From Prinia subflava (lineage: Eukaryota; Chordata; Aves; Passeriformes; Cisticolidae): 64,000 nt of DNA. The position numbers were made by a program, and so were the translations under genes. Below the pieces are notes generated by a model. The model saw nothing but the letters and a program-made list of their open reading frames with translations. It did no database searches and had not been told where the DNA came from. Within the stretch, counting starts at the first letter, position 1. Each line of letters begins with the position of its first letter. Below, piece by piece: positions 1 through 11,164 of this stretch. The DNA lies in assembly GCF_021018805.1 (NCBI RefSeq), contig NC_086258.1, positions 13,551,936-13,615,935 on the forward strand, read 5' to 3'.

Positions 1-83
1 CTGAGCATCCTGGGGGACCCCACAGTGATGCTTTGGGATGAGCCCTCCGAGAGCGTGGACCCCAAAGGGCAGCGCTGCATGTG
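1..83 (+). CDS. Upstream ABCA gene, partial exon (NBD2 Walker B)
   Basis: The window opens 12 nt inside this exon, judged from the 95-nt paralogous exon at 27457-27551. It carries LSILGDP, Walker B and the altered D-loop SESVDP, and ends at a GTGAGC donor in phase 2. Confidence 0.85.
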
Positions 84-1675
84 GTGAGCAGGAGGGGGGA
101 TCTGGTAGGAGAATTATAAAAAAAAAGGCCTCATAAAATTAGGCTTGCTTTATTAAATTAGTAGCTAGCCTGTCATCTCTTCTAAGTGTATTTAAGCAAT
201 TTGCAAGTTCCCATGCTAAAAACAGTTTTGATATGAAAGGTCTGTTAACACAACAACCTTTCTTGGGTTGAAGAATAAGTGTGTCTGTGTAAACAATAAG
301 ATCTGTTCTATGAAAACGCAAAAAGGAAAAATGTAAATGACTTAAATCTTAGAACACACACACAAATCACCTCCTGACCAAAAAATGGTGTAGTAAGATG
401 TAGTTAAGGTGATAAGGGTTACACATGGAGTCTGTAAAAATTGTATAAAATGAGTTATGTAAATAATTAACTTTTGCCACATGAAAATATAAAGTCTTGG
501 CTAACTTACTGCAATATCCAGGAGGTGACTGTGCTGCCTGTGTTCCCAGGAAGGTGATCCAGGCCTCTGTGGAGAGCAGGGAGAGGGCAGCCATCCTCTG
601 CACGCAGTCCCTGGCAGCGGCGGCGATGTGCGACCGCGTGGCCATCCTGGTGTCCGGCCGGCTCCGGTGGGCCCCGGGGGCAGGGGGGGACTCTGGGGGG
701 TTATTCGGGTTAATTTGGGGTTTTTTAATTCCTAATCTAATGGAAAATACTAGTTTGGATGCTCCCATGTGTGTTACAGTCAGTTCTGTGATCACAGTAT
801 TGAGAGCTGATGAGTAAGAGGATGTACAGCTACTCCTTAGCTCCCTCAAGCCATTGATTTATTTGCTGGTTATGGTGGTTTGAGCCATTGATTTATTTGC
901 TGGTTGTGGTGATTTGAGCAATGTTTTCCCCCCTCTGCAGGTACATCGGTTCCCTTGAGGATCTCAAACGTAAGTTTGGCACAAGTTACCACCTGGAGCT
1001 CAAAATGACAGACGTGGGGCACAGCGATGCTCTCCACAGAGAAATCCTGAACCTGTTCCCCCAGGCAGCTCGGCAGGAAAGGTCTGTGTCCATGGGCTGT
1101 CCTGGGGTGTTCTTTTCCTCCTGCTGACCTTGCTCAGTGATTCACCTGGAGCACAGTTATCCTACGACCCCCCCTAAACTGCAGTGCTGAGTCACACGAT
1201 GAAGAATTCATTTTTTTTAATTACTTTTTCAGGACTTCTTCCTTGCTCACCTACAAGATTCCAGTGGCAGATGCACTACCTCTGTCCAGGTCTTTCTCCA
1301 CGCTAGAAGCAGGTAAAAGGAAGCGATCAGTTAAATAAGGAAACCACTTTTAAATTGTTCCTGTGGGTTTGGTTTTTAAGGATGCTTTCTCCATCCCTCC
1401 GCAGCTAAACGGAACTTCAAGCTGGAGGAGTACAGCTTGTCACTGAACACTTTGCACCAGGTAGGCTGATGCAGGAGCTCCAGGTTGGGAACTGCCCGTG
1501 GAAAAGAAAGAAATCACCTGTGACCAGCCCAGATGCAGCCAGTCCTTGGCAGTGATGGGAGGGTTTCCCCTGTGTCCCGTTTCAGGTGTTTGTAGACCTC
1601 ACCAGGGATGCAGAGGAGCACGACCTGGAGGTGGCTTCCAACGGGGCTGTGGAGCAGAGACCCCTTCACCCCTGA
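1..1675 (+). CDS. ABCA8/9/6/10-group ABC transporter, 3' end (partial)
   Basis: This is the C-terminal 188 residues of an ABCA-subfamily full transporter: the second half of NBD2 and the C-terminal regulatory domain. Coding segments are 1-83, 550-666, 941-1081, 1233-1312, 1405-1460 and 1586-1675. All introns are GT-AG, the phases agree, and exon sizes match the downstream paralogue (141, 80 and 56 nt are identical). Walker B reads VMLWDEP, followed by SESVDP where the family has STGMDP. The switch region reads CTQSLAAAAMCDR where the paralogue has [14 protein letters not shown], so the catalytic His is Gln and one codon is missing. The reading frame is intact to a TGA at 1673. The family moves lipids or sterols across membranes; the substrate here is unknown. 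By position it corresponds to the ABCA9/6/10 side of the human cluster, but one-to-one orthology cannot be settled from this fragment. The gene starts outside the window. Confidence 0.9.
550..666 (+). CDS. Upstream ABCA gene, exon with altered NBD2 switch loop
   Basis: The acceptor is TTCCCAG and the donor GTGGGC. It has 117 nt against 120 in the paralogue. The missing codon and the His-to-Gln change both fall in the switch loop (CTQSLAAAAM), while the following [13 protein letters not shown] is fully conserved. Confidence 0.88.
851..918. repeat. 34-bp tandem duplication in an intron
   Basis: Two near-identical 34-bp units starting GCCATTGATTTATTTGCTGG lie just upstream of the acceptor of the 941-1081 exon. 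Confidence 0.8.
941..1081 (+). CDS. Upstream ABCA gene, exon after NBD2
   Basis: 141 nt, same length as the paralogue. It encodes YIGSLEDLKRKFGTSYHLEL and ends AARQER, the start of the conserved ABCA C-terminal domain. Confidence 0.88.
1233..1312 (+). CDS. Upstream ABCA gene, C-terminal domain exon
   Basis: 80 nt with a T-rich acceptor. It encodes TYKIPVADALPLSRSFSTLE, closely similar to the exon at 28663-28742 of the downstream paralogue. Confidence 0.87.
1405..1460 (+). CDS. Upstream ABCA gene, penultimate exon
   Basis: 56 nt, encoding FKLEEYSLSLNTLHQ, with an ordinary GTAGGC donor. The matching donor in the downstream paralogue is GC. Confidence 0.87.
1586..1675 (+). CDS. Upstream ABCA gene, last coding exon
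   Basis: It encodes VFVDLTRDAEEHDLEVASNG and nine more residues, then TGA. The family counterpart begins VFLELS. The tail is 29 residues and diverged from the paralogue's 32. Confidence 0.85.
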   Translation: MFVDLTRDAEEHDLEVASNGAVEQRPLHP

Positions 1676-1850
1676 GTCCTGGAGCCACAGGGGGAAATTC
1701 TCCATGGATCTCATCCATCAGTGTAACTGAATTTCACCAGTTCACTGATGGCTGTGACCAGCTGCAGCCCCAGCACTCGGTCACCCACGTCACCACACAC
1801 GCAGCCCTGCAGGTGTTCTGCCTCACAGAGGAAAAAAGAGTTATTATTTT

Positions 1851-1860
1851 AATAAATAAA
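1851..1860 (+). terminator. Poly(A) signal of upstream ABCA gene
   Basis: Two overlapping AATAAA hexamers (AATAAATAAA) lie about 180 nt after the stop codon, at a distance and orientation suitable for 3' end formation near 1,876. Confidence 0.75.
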
Positions 1861-2544
1861 GCCTTTATCCTTTCACAAATTGGTGCCTGATGCTCAACTG
1901 TGCCCCTGTTCTGGAGATTTGAATTCCTGATCCTGAGGCTGTGAGGGAGACTGCGGCTGGGAAAGGGGGCTCAGTCCCTGGAGAGAATCAGGAGCAGGCC
2001 CAGGGGAGGCTCTGACACCTCACTCATCCATGGCAGGAGGGCACCAGGTCCCTGCCTTGCCCAGCCCTGGGAATCACCCCTCTGGCTGGTGAATGTGGCC
2101 AGCAAAGGAGCTGATTCCTGGGAGAGAGGGGCACAGGGCTGCATTTTCACCCAAAATGCTGCTCCTGCAGTGAGTTCCAGCTCAGGACAACTGGCAGCTC
2201 TCATATGTGTAAAACCCATTTATTATTCAGAGTCAAAATAAGGTGTGCTTTGACCCAAAACAGCGCTGAAGATGGACAGCAGGCTGAGCCTTGCTTTGGT
2301 CCTTGGGAAGAGAAGGGACTCCTCACCTGCACCCACCCCTGTGGGTGCCTGGGAGGGATGGAGAGACTGGTGGGGAGCTGGGGGAAAGCAGCAGCACCCT
2401 GACCCTGCCTGAGCAGATCAACATCTCCTCTTGGATATCTGCCTGCCAGGGCTAGAGTTAAAAAGTAAATTTTAAAAAAATAGGAAATAAATAAAACAGA
2501 AACTCCCTGCATTCAGGTGTTGTCTTGTTGCCAAGTCCCCCAGC

Positions 2545-2786
2545 ACCCTCTGCGAAATACAGGTTGGATATTAGGGAAAAGTTTTTTACAGAAAGGGTGA
2601 TAAAGTACTGGAATGATCTGCCTGGGGAGGTGATGGAGTCACCATCCCTGGAGGTGTTTAAAAAAGGACTGGAGGTGTTTAAAAAGGACTGTACGTGGCA
2701 CTCAATGCCATGGTTTAGTTCAGGTGTTAGGGCTGGGTTGGACGATCTTGGAGGTCTCTTCCAACCTGGTGATTCTGTGATTCTGG
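2545..2786 (+). mobile_element. CR1 LINE 3' end
   Basis: 5'-truncated CR1. The + frame reads the end of ORF2 (VIKYWNDLPGEVMESPSLEVF) and then the typical 3' UTR (GGTTGGACGATCTTGGAGGT, CTTCCAACCT) with a GATTCTGTGATTCTG tail. A short internal duplication repeats GGAGGTGTTTAAAAA. Confidence 0.85.
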
Positions 2787-2896
2787 CAAAAGCTGGGCTG
2801 GGTTCTCCCTGGGGGCCAGGGGCAGTGCCCTCCCATGGGATGGACCCTCCCCAGTGCCCTGAGCTGCCCTGGTCCGTGTGGGTGATGCTGGGCTGC

Positions 2897-2952
2897 GGGC
2901 AGGGACACGGGCAGGGACACGGGCAGGGACACGGGCAGGGACACGGGCAGGG
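2897..2952. repeat. 12-bp minisatellite (GGGCAGGGACAC)
   Basis: About 4.6 copies. It causes Gly-Gln-Gly-His repeats in a frame that is not otherwise coding. Confidence 0.85.
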
Positions 2953-4060
2953 AGAGCTCTGCAGGTGCTCCGGGCAGACGGGGACGGTGTCTGAGCAGTG
3001 CAGGCAGGGCTGTGGGCAGGCAGGTGCCAGCAGGTGGCTGCCGTGGCTCACGGATGGGCTGCTCCTGCCAGGAGGAGTCCCCAGAGCAGCCACCCACACC
3101 CCGGGGCTCTGCTTTCCACGAGAGAACCGAACATCAGTCAGGGAGGTGGGCAGGCAGGGGACTGTGAGAGTCACTGGCTGGGACCTGGCATCTCCACCTA
3201 TCCACGTTAGGGCTGGGTTTTTTCCTTTTGCAAGGAGGGGAGGAGAAGGTTTGGACACCCAGGAGATGTTCTGGGGATGGGTTTTAATTCATCCCGTGCC
3301 CTGACTCACTGTGCCTCTGCTGTCTGCCTGGCTCTGGAACATCTGAACGGGATTTAACTCTCAGGGGTGGTTTTCTCCGGCTAGGCAGAGCAGAAGGAAG
3401 CAAATGCAGCTGCTCCACTTTGCCAAGCCCAGCCTCTGTCCCAGCTGCTCCTGCTCCCTCCCACCCCTGGTCCCTCATCCGTGACGAGCCCGGGGATGCT
3501 GCTGTGAGCGACCCAGGGACAGCCACGCTCCCCAGCCTGGGATGGAACCAAACCCACCCCCTTTAGAAGGGCAGAGTTAGTCAGGAGAGGCTCATTTCAA
3601 CCTCTCCAAGTTGATTTTTAGCTGGAAGAGCTGTTGCTATCCAGGAGGCAGCACCTCCCTGCTGCTCCTGCTCTGCGGCTGATGCCACGGGAAGAGTTTG
3701 CCACCTTTTGTCCCCCCTGCCCTTGCTGTGACATTGCTGTTGACTTCAACCCCTCCTGCTGCACTGAGAAACGCAGCAGAGTTTGCCAGAGAAAGGATTT
3801 TTGTGTGGTTTGTTGTGGGGCTTGTTTTTCTTCTCTTGGCCACGACTCAAGAATGTCCTGAGTTAGCTTTTGGTACAATGCGCTCCAGCGCCTCAACAGC
3901 GATGTGCTCTGTTTGCTTTTTCTGACACAAATAAAGCTGGAGCTCTGCCAAAGAGGAAGGGGAAGGAAGCCAGGGAAAAAAAGAAGCCACGGTGTGAGGA
4001 ATGTCTTTTGCAGAAGTGCCTGAGGGGAAAAAAAACCGGCAGAGGAGATTTGGGAGTCTC

Positions 4061-4150
4061 CAGGACGGTCGTCCAGTCCATTCCAGGGAGGCTCAGCATC
4101 TCTGCTCCTCCAGGACCAGCTCTGGATTCCTCTCAAACCTTCCTGCTGAG
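4061..4150 (+). other. Possible non-coding 5' exon of the ABCA8-like gene
   Basis: A strong donor (GAG|GTAAGA) at 4150/4151 is the best 5' splice site I saw between the genes. The first coding exon at 6229 has an acceptor (GTCTCTAG) 8 nt before its ATG, so at least one upstream non-coding exon is expected. The 5' limit is unknown and 4061 is arbitrary. The link is inferred only from the splice sites. Confidence 0.25.
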
Positions 4151-6236
4151 GTAAGACTTAAGCATTCTTCCTAAGCCTAAATAAAAAATGTTGTTTTGAA
4201 GGTATGAAAACCCCCGGTAAACGATAATGAGTTAATAACACTGAGTGAGGGTACAAATGTGTGAGTGGGGCACGGGGCATCTTTCTAATAGGTTGAGTCA
4301 AGCCTGTGTTTAACCTTAGGGGTGTTTAAAGGCAATAAAGTCTTTTTAACCCTGCTTTGACATGAAATAACACACAAACGGAGCTCAGCTCATGGCAGAG
4401 GTTCATTCCCAGCGTTTCTCAGCACTGCAAGCAAGCAGCAGCTTCAGCTCAGCGTTTTAAGTGATCCAGGACATAAAAGGAGCAGATGTCTTTCCCTGCC
4501 TCCAGTGTAAGCTGAAATTTGAATTTAAAACTTCTGCCCATCTTATGCTCTAAAAAAATCCCACCTGAAATACCACAGCAAAGACATAAAGTTGTCTTGA
4601 TGTGGTACAAGTTGTACCAGGATTTCCCCAGCTGCCCAAACCCCACAGCAGCATGGTCAGGGTCGGTCAGCACTGGGGGGTGACAACACAAGGGACACGT
4701 GGGATGTCCAGGATGAGCTCCTGGTGTGCCACCTCTCCAGCCCAGCCAGGATCTCCTGGGGCTGTCAGCCTGCCCAGGTCACTCCACGGGACTCTCTGGC
4801 AAGCTGCTTTAGCTGTGACACAAACCCCGGGTCAGAGGTGTGCACGGGTGACACACGACGTCCTAATCCTCACTTCTGTGGGGTGGAAAAGAAACCAAAC
4901 AGCCCACAGTTAAACCCACCATTTATTCAAGGAAGTCCAGAGGTTATTCCACAGGCTAAATTCAAATTTTTATTTTCAAATTCAAATTTTAATACACCTG
5001 GGCTTGGTGAGATCATCAGGGAGGAAAAAAATCTGTTTGGAGATGATGGCAAAAGGCAGGGCAGGTGTTTGCAGGGAGTGCCCCGGGCAGCCCCCTTGTT
5101 CCAGCTGCTTTTCCTGCACTCCAGTGCCTGCTGTCCCATCACATGGAAATTCAGCCCCTGAGGGCTGAATAGAAATATTTGGAGGAAGATAAACTCTGTC
5201 TTCGCTGTCAGCACCATGAGGCATTGCCCCCCAGGGGGAACAGGATTTTCCTTCCCTGTGATAGAAGGTTTGAAGGGATTAGGTCTGTAAAAGCTCTGAT
5301 TTTTCTACCTGAGAATCACTTCGAGGAGAGCAGGATTTTGTTTAAAAGCAGATTTCAGCTCCTGATGGGACAGCAGAGCAGTTTGGCCATGTGAGCAGAG
5401 CTCTTTTAGAGGTACTGAATCCTCTGGATGAGAGGTACTCATTAAACGTCCTCATGGTTATTTCATGGATGGTTAATAAGCACATCTCATCTGCAAAAAT
5501 CTGACAGGCAGCTTTATGCTTTACTCCTTTCAGTTCCCACCACCAGCATTAACCAGGGAAAATAATCCTTGTTTTGCTCTGACCATGTCATTTTGAGGAT
5601 TCTGCCCTGTCTGCTCCACTGACACAGCAGTGCATGCTCGTGGCCACTCGGTTTTCTCTCATTTCTCATCAATAACCCACCAGTGACATCTCTCCCACGC
5701 ACTTCCAAGAATCTGTTCCCTCATGGCTCCAAGTTTCCTCCAGCAGATGCTGTTTACCACAAGAGCTCAGTCACACCACAGCCAAGAGTTGCTCAACCCT
5801 TCTTGGTGTTGAGCCTACAGCGCATTAAAATTACGAGTGAAAGGATTTTAGGGATTTTAATTGACTATGTGGAGCCCACCCAAGCTGATTAGGTCATGTA
5901 GCGTGATAGTCCCTTTTGTATTTCATCAATAACTCCTCCCAAACTCCCCATGCTGCAGCATGGAAGCCTGAAATTCTGATTTTTATCAGTTTTTGCTGCT
6001 GAGCTGTGAGGGTTGGGGTGTGTTGAGGGAGATGAGGTCTCTTGGACCCTGTGTTTGCGAGGGTGGTTGAGCTCAGCACACATCTGAGTTTCTTCAGCTC
6101 ATCCTTGCCGTGAAAAGGGAGAAAAGGTTTCACTGCACATCTGCAAGGACTGTGCAAATAAAACCAGTTGCTGCTGGTTTGGCTTTTGTTGTATTTGAAA
6201 GCAATTTTCAAAAAGAAATTGTCTCTAGGTTCAAAG

Positions 6237-6338
6237 ATGAAGACACTCCAGAGGAATATAAGTGTATTCCAGCAAACTAAAATTCTATTGTGGAAAAATG
6301 TCCAGATCAAGTGGAGGATGAAGATGCAGAGCTTTCAG
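6237..6338 (+). CDS. ABCA8: ABCA8-like exon 1 (first coding)
   Basis: 34 codons from the ATG, phase 0, donor CAG|GTAAGG. The motif CQQT..LL.KN...KWRMK of ABCA8/9 is visible as [19 protein letters not shown]. Confidence 0.85.
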
Positions 6339-9300
6339 GTAAGGAAAAAATTAAAAATAAAAACAAAATAGTAGCTAACTGCTGAGAGTGACCAATCCCT
6401 GCCTGCCCCTAGACACCAACTTCTTTGGGTAAAATTAGTACTTAAAGTACTTTTGAGAAGCCTGACTGGTGATGAACACTTGGAGACTTGAATTTGTTTT
6501 AAATAGAGATATTTATGTCTGGTTTGTGACAAATGAGCAGGTGATGGGCGCAGTGCAGAGAGTCTCTTCATCCACACCTAAGAAATGAGTGTGACCGAGT
6601 TCCTCTTTTTCATATTTCAATCCCACAAAGGCTGAATTCCTCCTGATTACATTTTAGCCCCACAAGGAACATGTTTTTATACCGCTGTGAAATTCTCCTC
6701 CCTGGTGCAGGAGTGGATTCTGTCCCTGCTCTTCCTGCCCCTGCTGTTCATCGTGTCCTCCTTCATCTCACAAATCCACTACCCCGAGGTGCCCTTGGGC
6801 CACCTGGGCCACCTGGACGACCCTGCCTTCAACACCTCCGGCGTCACCGTCACCTTCACCCCCGTCACTGCCACCACCAGGCACATCATGAGCAAAGTGG
6901 CCTCCAGCTCTGTCATGACGGGTGGGTTTTGCTTTTTAAATGTTGAATTTTGTCGTGATTTAACCTTGTTGGAACCCTGGGCACTGAAAATTTCAGGTTT
7001 TCTGTGCTCACGGGCACTGACCCCTAAGCAAGCCTGGGGCTTGTTGACCTGAGGCTGTGGGACAGGCTTCCAAAATTGAGTGACAGCACTGGGATAATCC
7101 CAGTGTGTAGTTTGAATAGAATTATGTGATATCACAGGGTGCAAAACTTAGAATTTAAAGGTTTAGTGTATAGTAATATATATAAAGCAAGAAGGAGGAT
7201 TTAGGGCATAGTCTAAGTTGTTCTTGTTCTTTCATCTTCCTCTCCTTGGGTCTGGGTGGTGTTTTGTAATTGGATAGAAAAGTCTGCATTGCAGGCCACA
7301 GGTTATTGGGTTAAAAGTAAAAATAATTTAGGTGTCATCTCATAATTAGTTCATTTGTGCTTAAAAGATCTTGGAAAGAGTTAGAGACAGAGCCATTTTC
7401 TACTTTGTTAGCTAGAGCTCACAGCTTGTGAGACTATAGATAAGAATTAATAAACATCTGAGCCCAAACTGCATCTCTCAAGCATTTAATCCCTGCTCTA
7501 ACAGAAGAAAAGAAGATAAAAAACCCACATAACCTCTTGTGTGTGTGCAGTGTTGTAGCGGTTCTCCAGCATCTTGGATCAGGAGAGAAAATTAATCCTA
7601 AATCCTGCATTTTCATAAATATTTCTTCTCTATGAATTAAACTACCTGTTTAAATAGGTAATTTAAACAGCATGCCCTTCTGAACTGGAAACCTCTGCCT
7701 TACCTAATATCCCCCAATACTTTAAAAACACATTAAAAATCATTATTTTCAGATGCATTTCTTCTCAACTGGTAACATCTGAAGGGTTTAGAGCTGCCTC
7801 CCTGGGCAGTAAGAAATGGAAAGGAGGAGCTGCAGTGCTAAAAAAGCAGAACATTCCCTCCATGCCTGTGGACACATTTCCTCACTCACAAAATCTCATG
7901 GCAGTATTTTTCTGACATTCCACAGGTATAAAACTAGAGGAGCTGGATGATGAGAAAGCCATGGAGAGAGCCTGGATTTCAAACAGGGAAATTATAGGAG
8001 TTGTATTTAAGGACAACTTCTCCTACCACCTCAGGTTTCCTACCGCCCATGTGGTTGTTCCCAATGAAGTCATTGGAGACAGAGGTAACGCAAAATGAGA
8101 ATTTCAGGGTGCTTACCTGGTGTGGACAGGGTGGGAATAACCCATATTTAAGTGATGGAATAAACTGTGGGTTTGGGTGTTCAGGGGTTTTTTTCCTTGT
8201 CACTGTCCATTTGAGGAGTTTCCCACAGTGCCAGTGTGTTCTTGTCATTACATTTAATAGTGAAAATTAATTACTTTTTGTTAGTGTGATGCCCTTTCCC
8301 TTGCAGACAGCTGCTACCAGTTCTCCCCAGGGCTCTGCAACAGCCCAAAGTACTGGTACAGAGGCTTCCTGTCCCTGCAGTCCAGCATTGACGCTGCCAT
8401 TATAGAGGTAAATCCAATTTAGGAACTGATGGAGGCACCCTTTTATTTTAAATATAATATAGGAAAGGCAAACTCTGCTGTAAGAATAGCACCGGATGGG
8501 TTTGACAGAAAATAAAGCTGCTTTAAAAAGTTAACCTAGCGAGGATGAAGCAGAATATTCCTTATATAAATGCACCTCACTGCAGAAAGTAAGCGAAACA
8601 CTGATCTATTGACCTTGCACTCCTTTAGATGGTGACAAATCATTCTGTTTGGGAAGAAATGAAATCCATTGCTGGCATCCGAATGCGGTCCCAGAGCATC
8701 CTCTTCTCTGTCAGCCTGGAGTACAGCTTCCCCATGATCATCATCGTCATGTGCTTCTTCCCCTTCATGTATTTCTTGTCAAGGAATGTCACACGGGAAA
8801 AGAAGCAGCTCAAAGTGCTGATGAAGACCATGGGGCTGCAGGACATCGCCTTTTGGTGAGTTCTTTTTAAAATGGAATATGTTCACCAAAAATCAGCCTG
8901 TTCCTGGGCAGTGAGATCAGGGGGTTCATGACTTTTCTCAGCTGTGAGGTTGATTCCTGGTGAAGACAAGGAAACACCATTGTGCAAACATCTCAATGAG
9001 TCAATGAAAAAACAAAAAAACACTTTCATTGCTTGAAAATTTATCTCAAATACTAGTTGAGGTGACTGATCACTGTTTTTGCTCAGTGTCTCAGCCAGAG
9101 GGTTGAGCATGGCAGTGAAGTCCTCTGCTCGTTTCCTCCTAAGCTGGATCACCTCTCTGTTCTGAGGGCATGAAAGAGAAATCATTGCCACAGGAAATAA
9201 TTAATGTTTAAACGTGACCCCTCCCGAGGTGCAGATGAATTGCAAGCAGAGCTGTTGGTTACACACAAGGCTGATGGTGCCTTTCCCTCCCCAGGCTGTC

Positions 9301-11132
9301 CTGGAGTTTGCTGTACTCTCTTTATGTGCTGATCTTCTCCTGCCTGCTGACAGCCCTGGTGCTGCACCAACCCTTCTACACCAGCAGCTTCCCTGCAGTC
9401 TCACTCCTGTTTTTCCTCTATGGCTTGGCGTGTGTAAGTCAGGCTTTAAAGCCAGATTTCCTCCCCGTATGATTTATTACCTGTTCTATCTTCTTTTTGC
9501 CAGGGTCGGGATTAAATGCTCCAGATGGTGTTTCTTATTAGGACTCAGATGTTTATTAATTCTTATCTGTATTACAGTCTCACAAATCGTGACTTCTACA
9601 GCACTTCTAGCTAACAAACTAGAAATTGAGCCCCCTCCCTCTCTCTACAAGGCCTTTTAAGGATAAACTGTCCAATTAAGAAATGACACCTAAATTATTT
9701 TTATTTTTAACCCAATAACCAACCACCCATGGCGTGGAGTGTGGATTTTTCTACCCAATTACAAAACATCACCCAGACCCAAGGAGAAGAAGGTGAAAAA
9801 GAAGGACTCTGCCCTAAAACCTCCTTCTTGCTTTATATATATTACTATATTCCAAACCCTTAAACTTTAAGTTTTGCACCCTGTGATTCTATTCAACTCC
9901 ACACCACAGTCCCAGTGCTGTCACTCTATTTTGGAAGCCTGTTCCACAGCCTCAGGTCAATGCAGTGTTTGCCTGGGGGTCAGTGCCTGTCAGCACAGAA
10001 ATGTTAAAATTCTCAGTGCCCAGGGCTCCCACAATTACTGAGCTGATGGGTCCAAGCGTTGCTCCAGAGCCTTTTGCACAGTGCTCAGGAGCTCTGTGGG
10101 CTGTGCTGGCTGAAATCTGAGTGGCTTTTCCAGTCAGCAGCAGAGATTTCCTTTGCAGCCTGGAGGGCTCACAGGCTCTTGTTCAGCTACACAAGGCCCA
10201 GTTTGAAACTCAGATTGACCCACCCAGAGGGGTTTTAGTGGATTTCATCACACAGACTCAGCTCAGCAGAGATCTGGTGCCTGGCAAATGGAAGTGCTGC
10301 TGTTAAGGGTATTTATTTCCTTCAGATTGGAAGCTGAGGGAAATGGTTGAAGGAACCGGTTGAAGGAAACTTCTGTTCTTACAGATCCACCTGGTTTTCA
10401 TGCTCTGCTCCCTCTTAAGGACCTCCAAGCTTGTCAGCTCCGTGGGTTTCCTCATCATCTTTGTCTTTGGGTTCCTGAGCCTGGCGGTGCTGATAGAGGA
10501 CGTCCCCAAGCCCCTGAAGTGGTTTCTTGGTCTGATGTGTCCTTTTGCATTCAACACTGCCATTGCTGAGGTACGGGGGCACCACCCCTGCAGCTGGACC
10601 TTCCTCTCACAGGGAAAGGCGCAGGAATTCCTGCCCTTAGCTCCAAACTCAGCTGTAATTCCTGCCCTTAGCTCCAAACTCAGCTGTAATTCCTGCCCTT
10701 AGCTCAAAAACCCAGCTGTGAAACATTCAGGCATTTTCCCTTTCTCTCCACAGCCCGTTTGAAACCCCCACATGAGCTGAGCTGTGCTGGGCAGCACGGA
10801 GGGGCTCCAACGCCCCCATCCCAATCCCCTGCTTTAAAACCAGCTGAATGCAGAGACAAGAAGGGCCCTTGGCACAAAAAAAAATCTGCTGTTGTGCACG
10901 TCTGACCCTGAGGAAGCCCCATCCCTGCACACAAGAGCCTCATTATCCTCGGGGGCATCAGGGGCAGCATCCTTGGCTCCCAGTCACTCCCCTCCTCCTG
11001 TGCAAATCCAGCTCTGGATCCCTCTGCTGCTGCCCTGCCTCCATCCCCACCCTGGAGAAATCCCTGCCCTCTCCCAGTTTGCCTTTAGTCATAGCTCCAC
11101 AGCTCTTCCCAGCTCTAATATTTGATTTCTTC

Positions 11133-11164
<32 letters not shown>

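Larger units (their letters stand above)
1877..6228. other. Intergenic region between two ABCA genes
   Basis: About 4.3 kb separates the poly(A) signal of the first gene from the first coding exon of the second. It holds one CR1 3' end (2545-2786), a 12-bp minisatellite (2897-2952) and a possible non-coding first exon ending at 4150. The promoter of the downstream gene should be here, but I see no clear TATA box or CpG island. No open frame here has family similarity that I recognise. Confidence 0.6.

Noticed and set aside
1..1675. Upstream ABCA gene as a processed or decayed pseudogene
   Set aside because: Introns are present, all splice sites and phases are sound and the frame is open to a normal stop. 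The motif changes are reported as a finding instead.
2525..3304. 259-residue open frame between the two ABCA genes
   Set aside because: It runs through a CR1 3' end and then the GGGCAGGGACAC minisatellite; no domain beyond the CR1 remnant.
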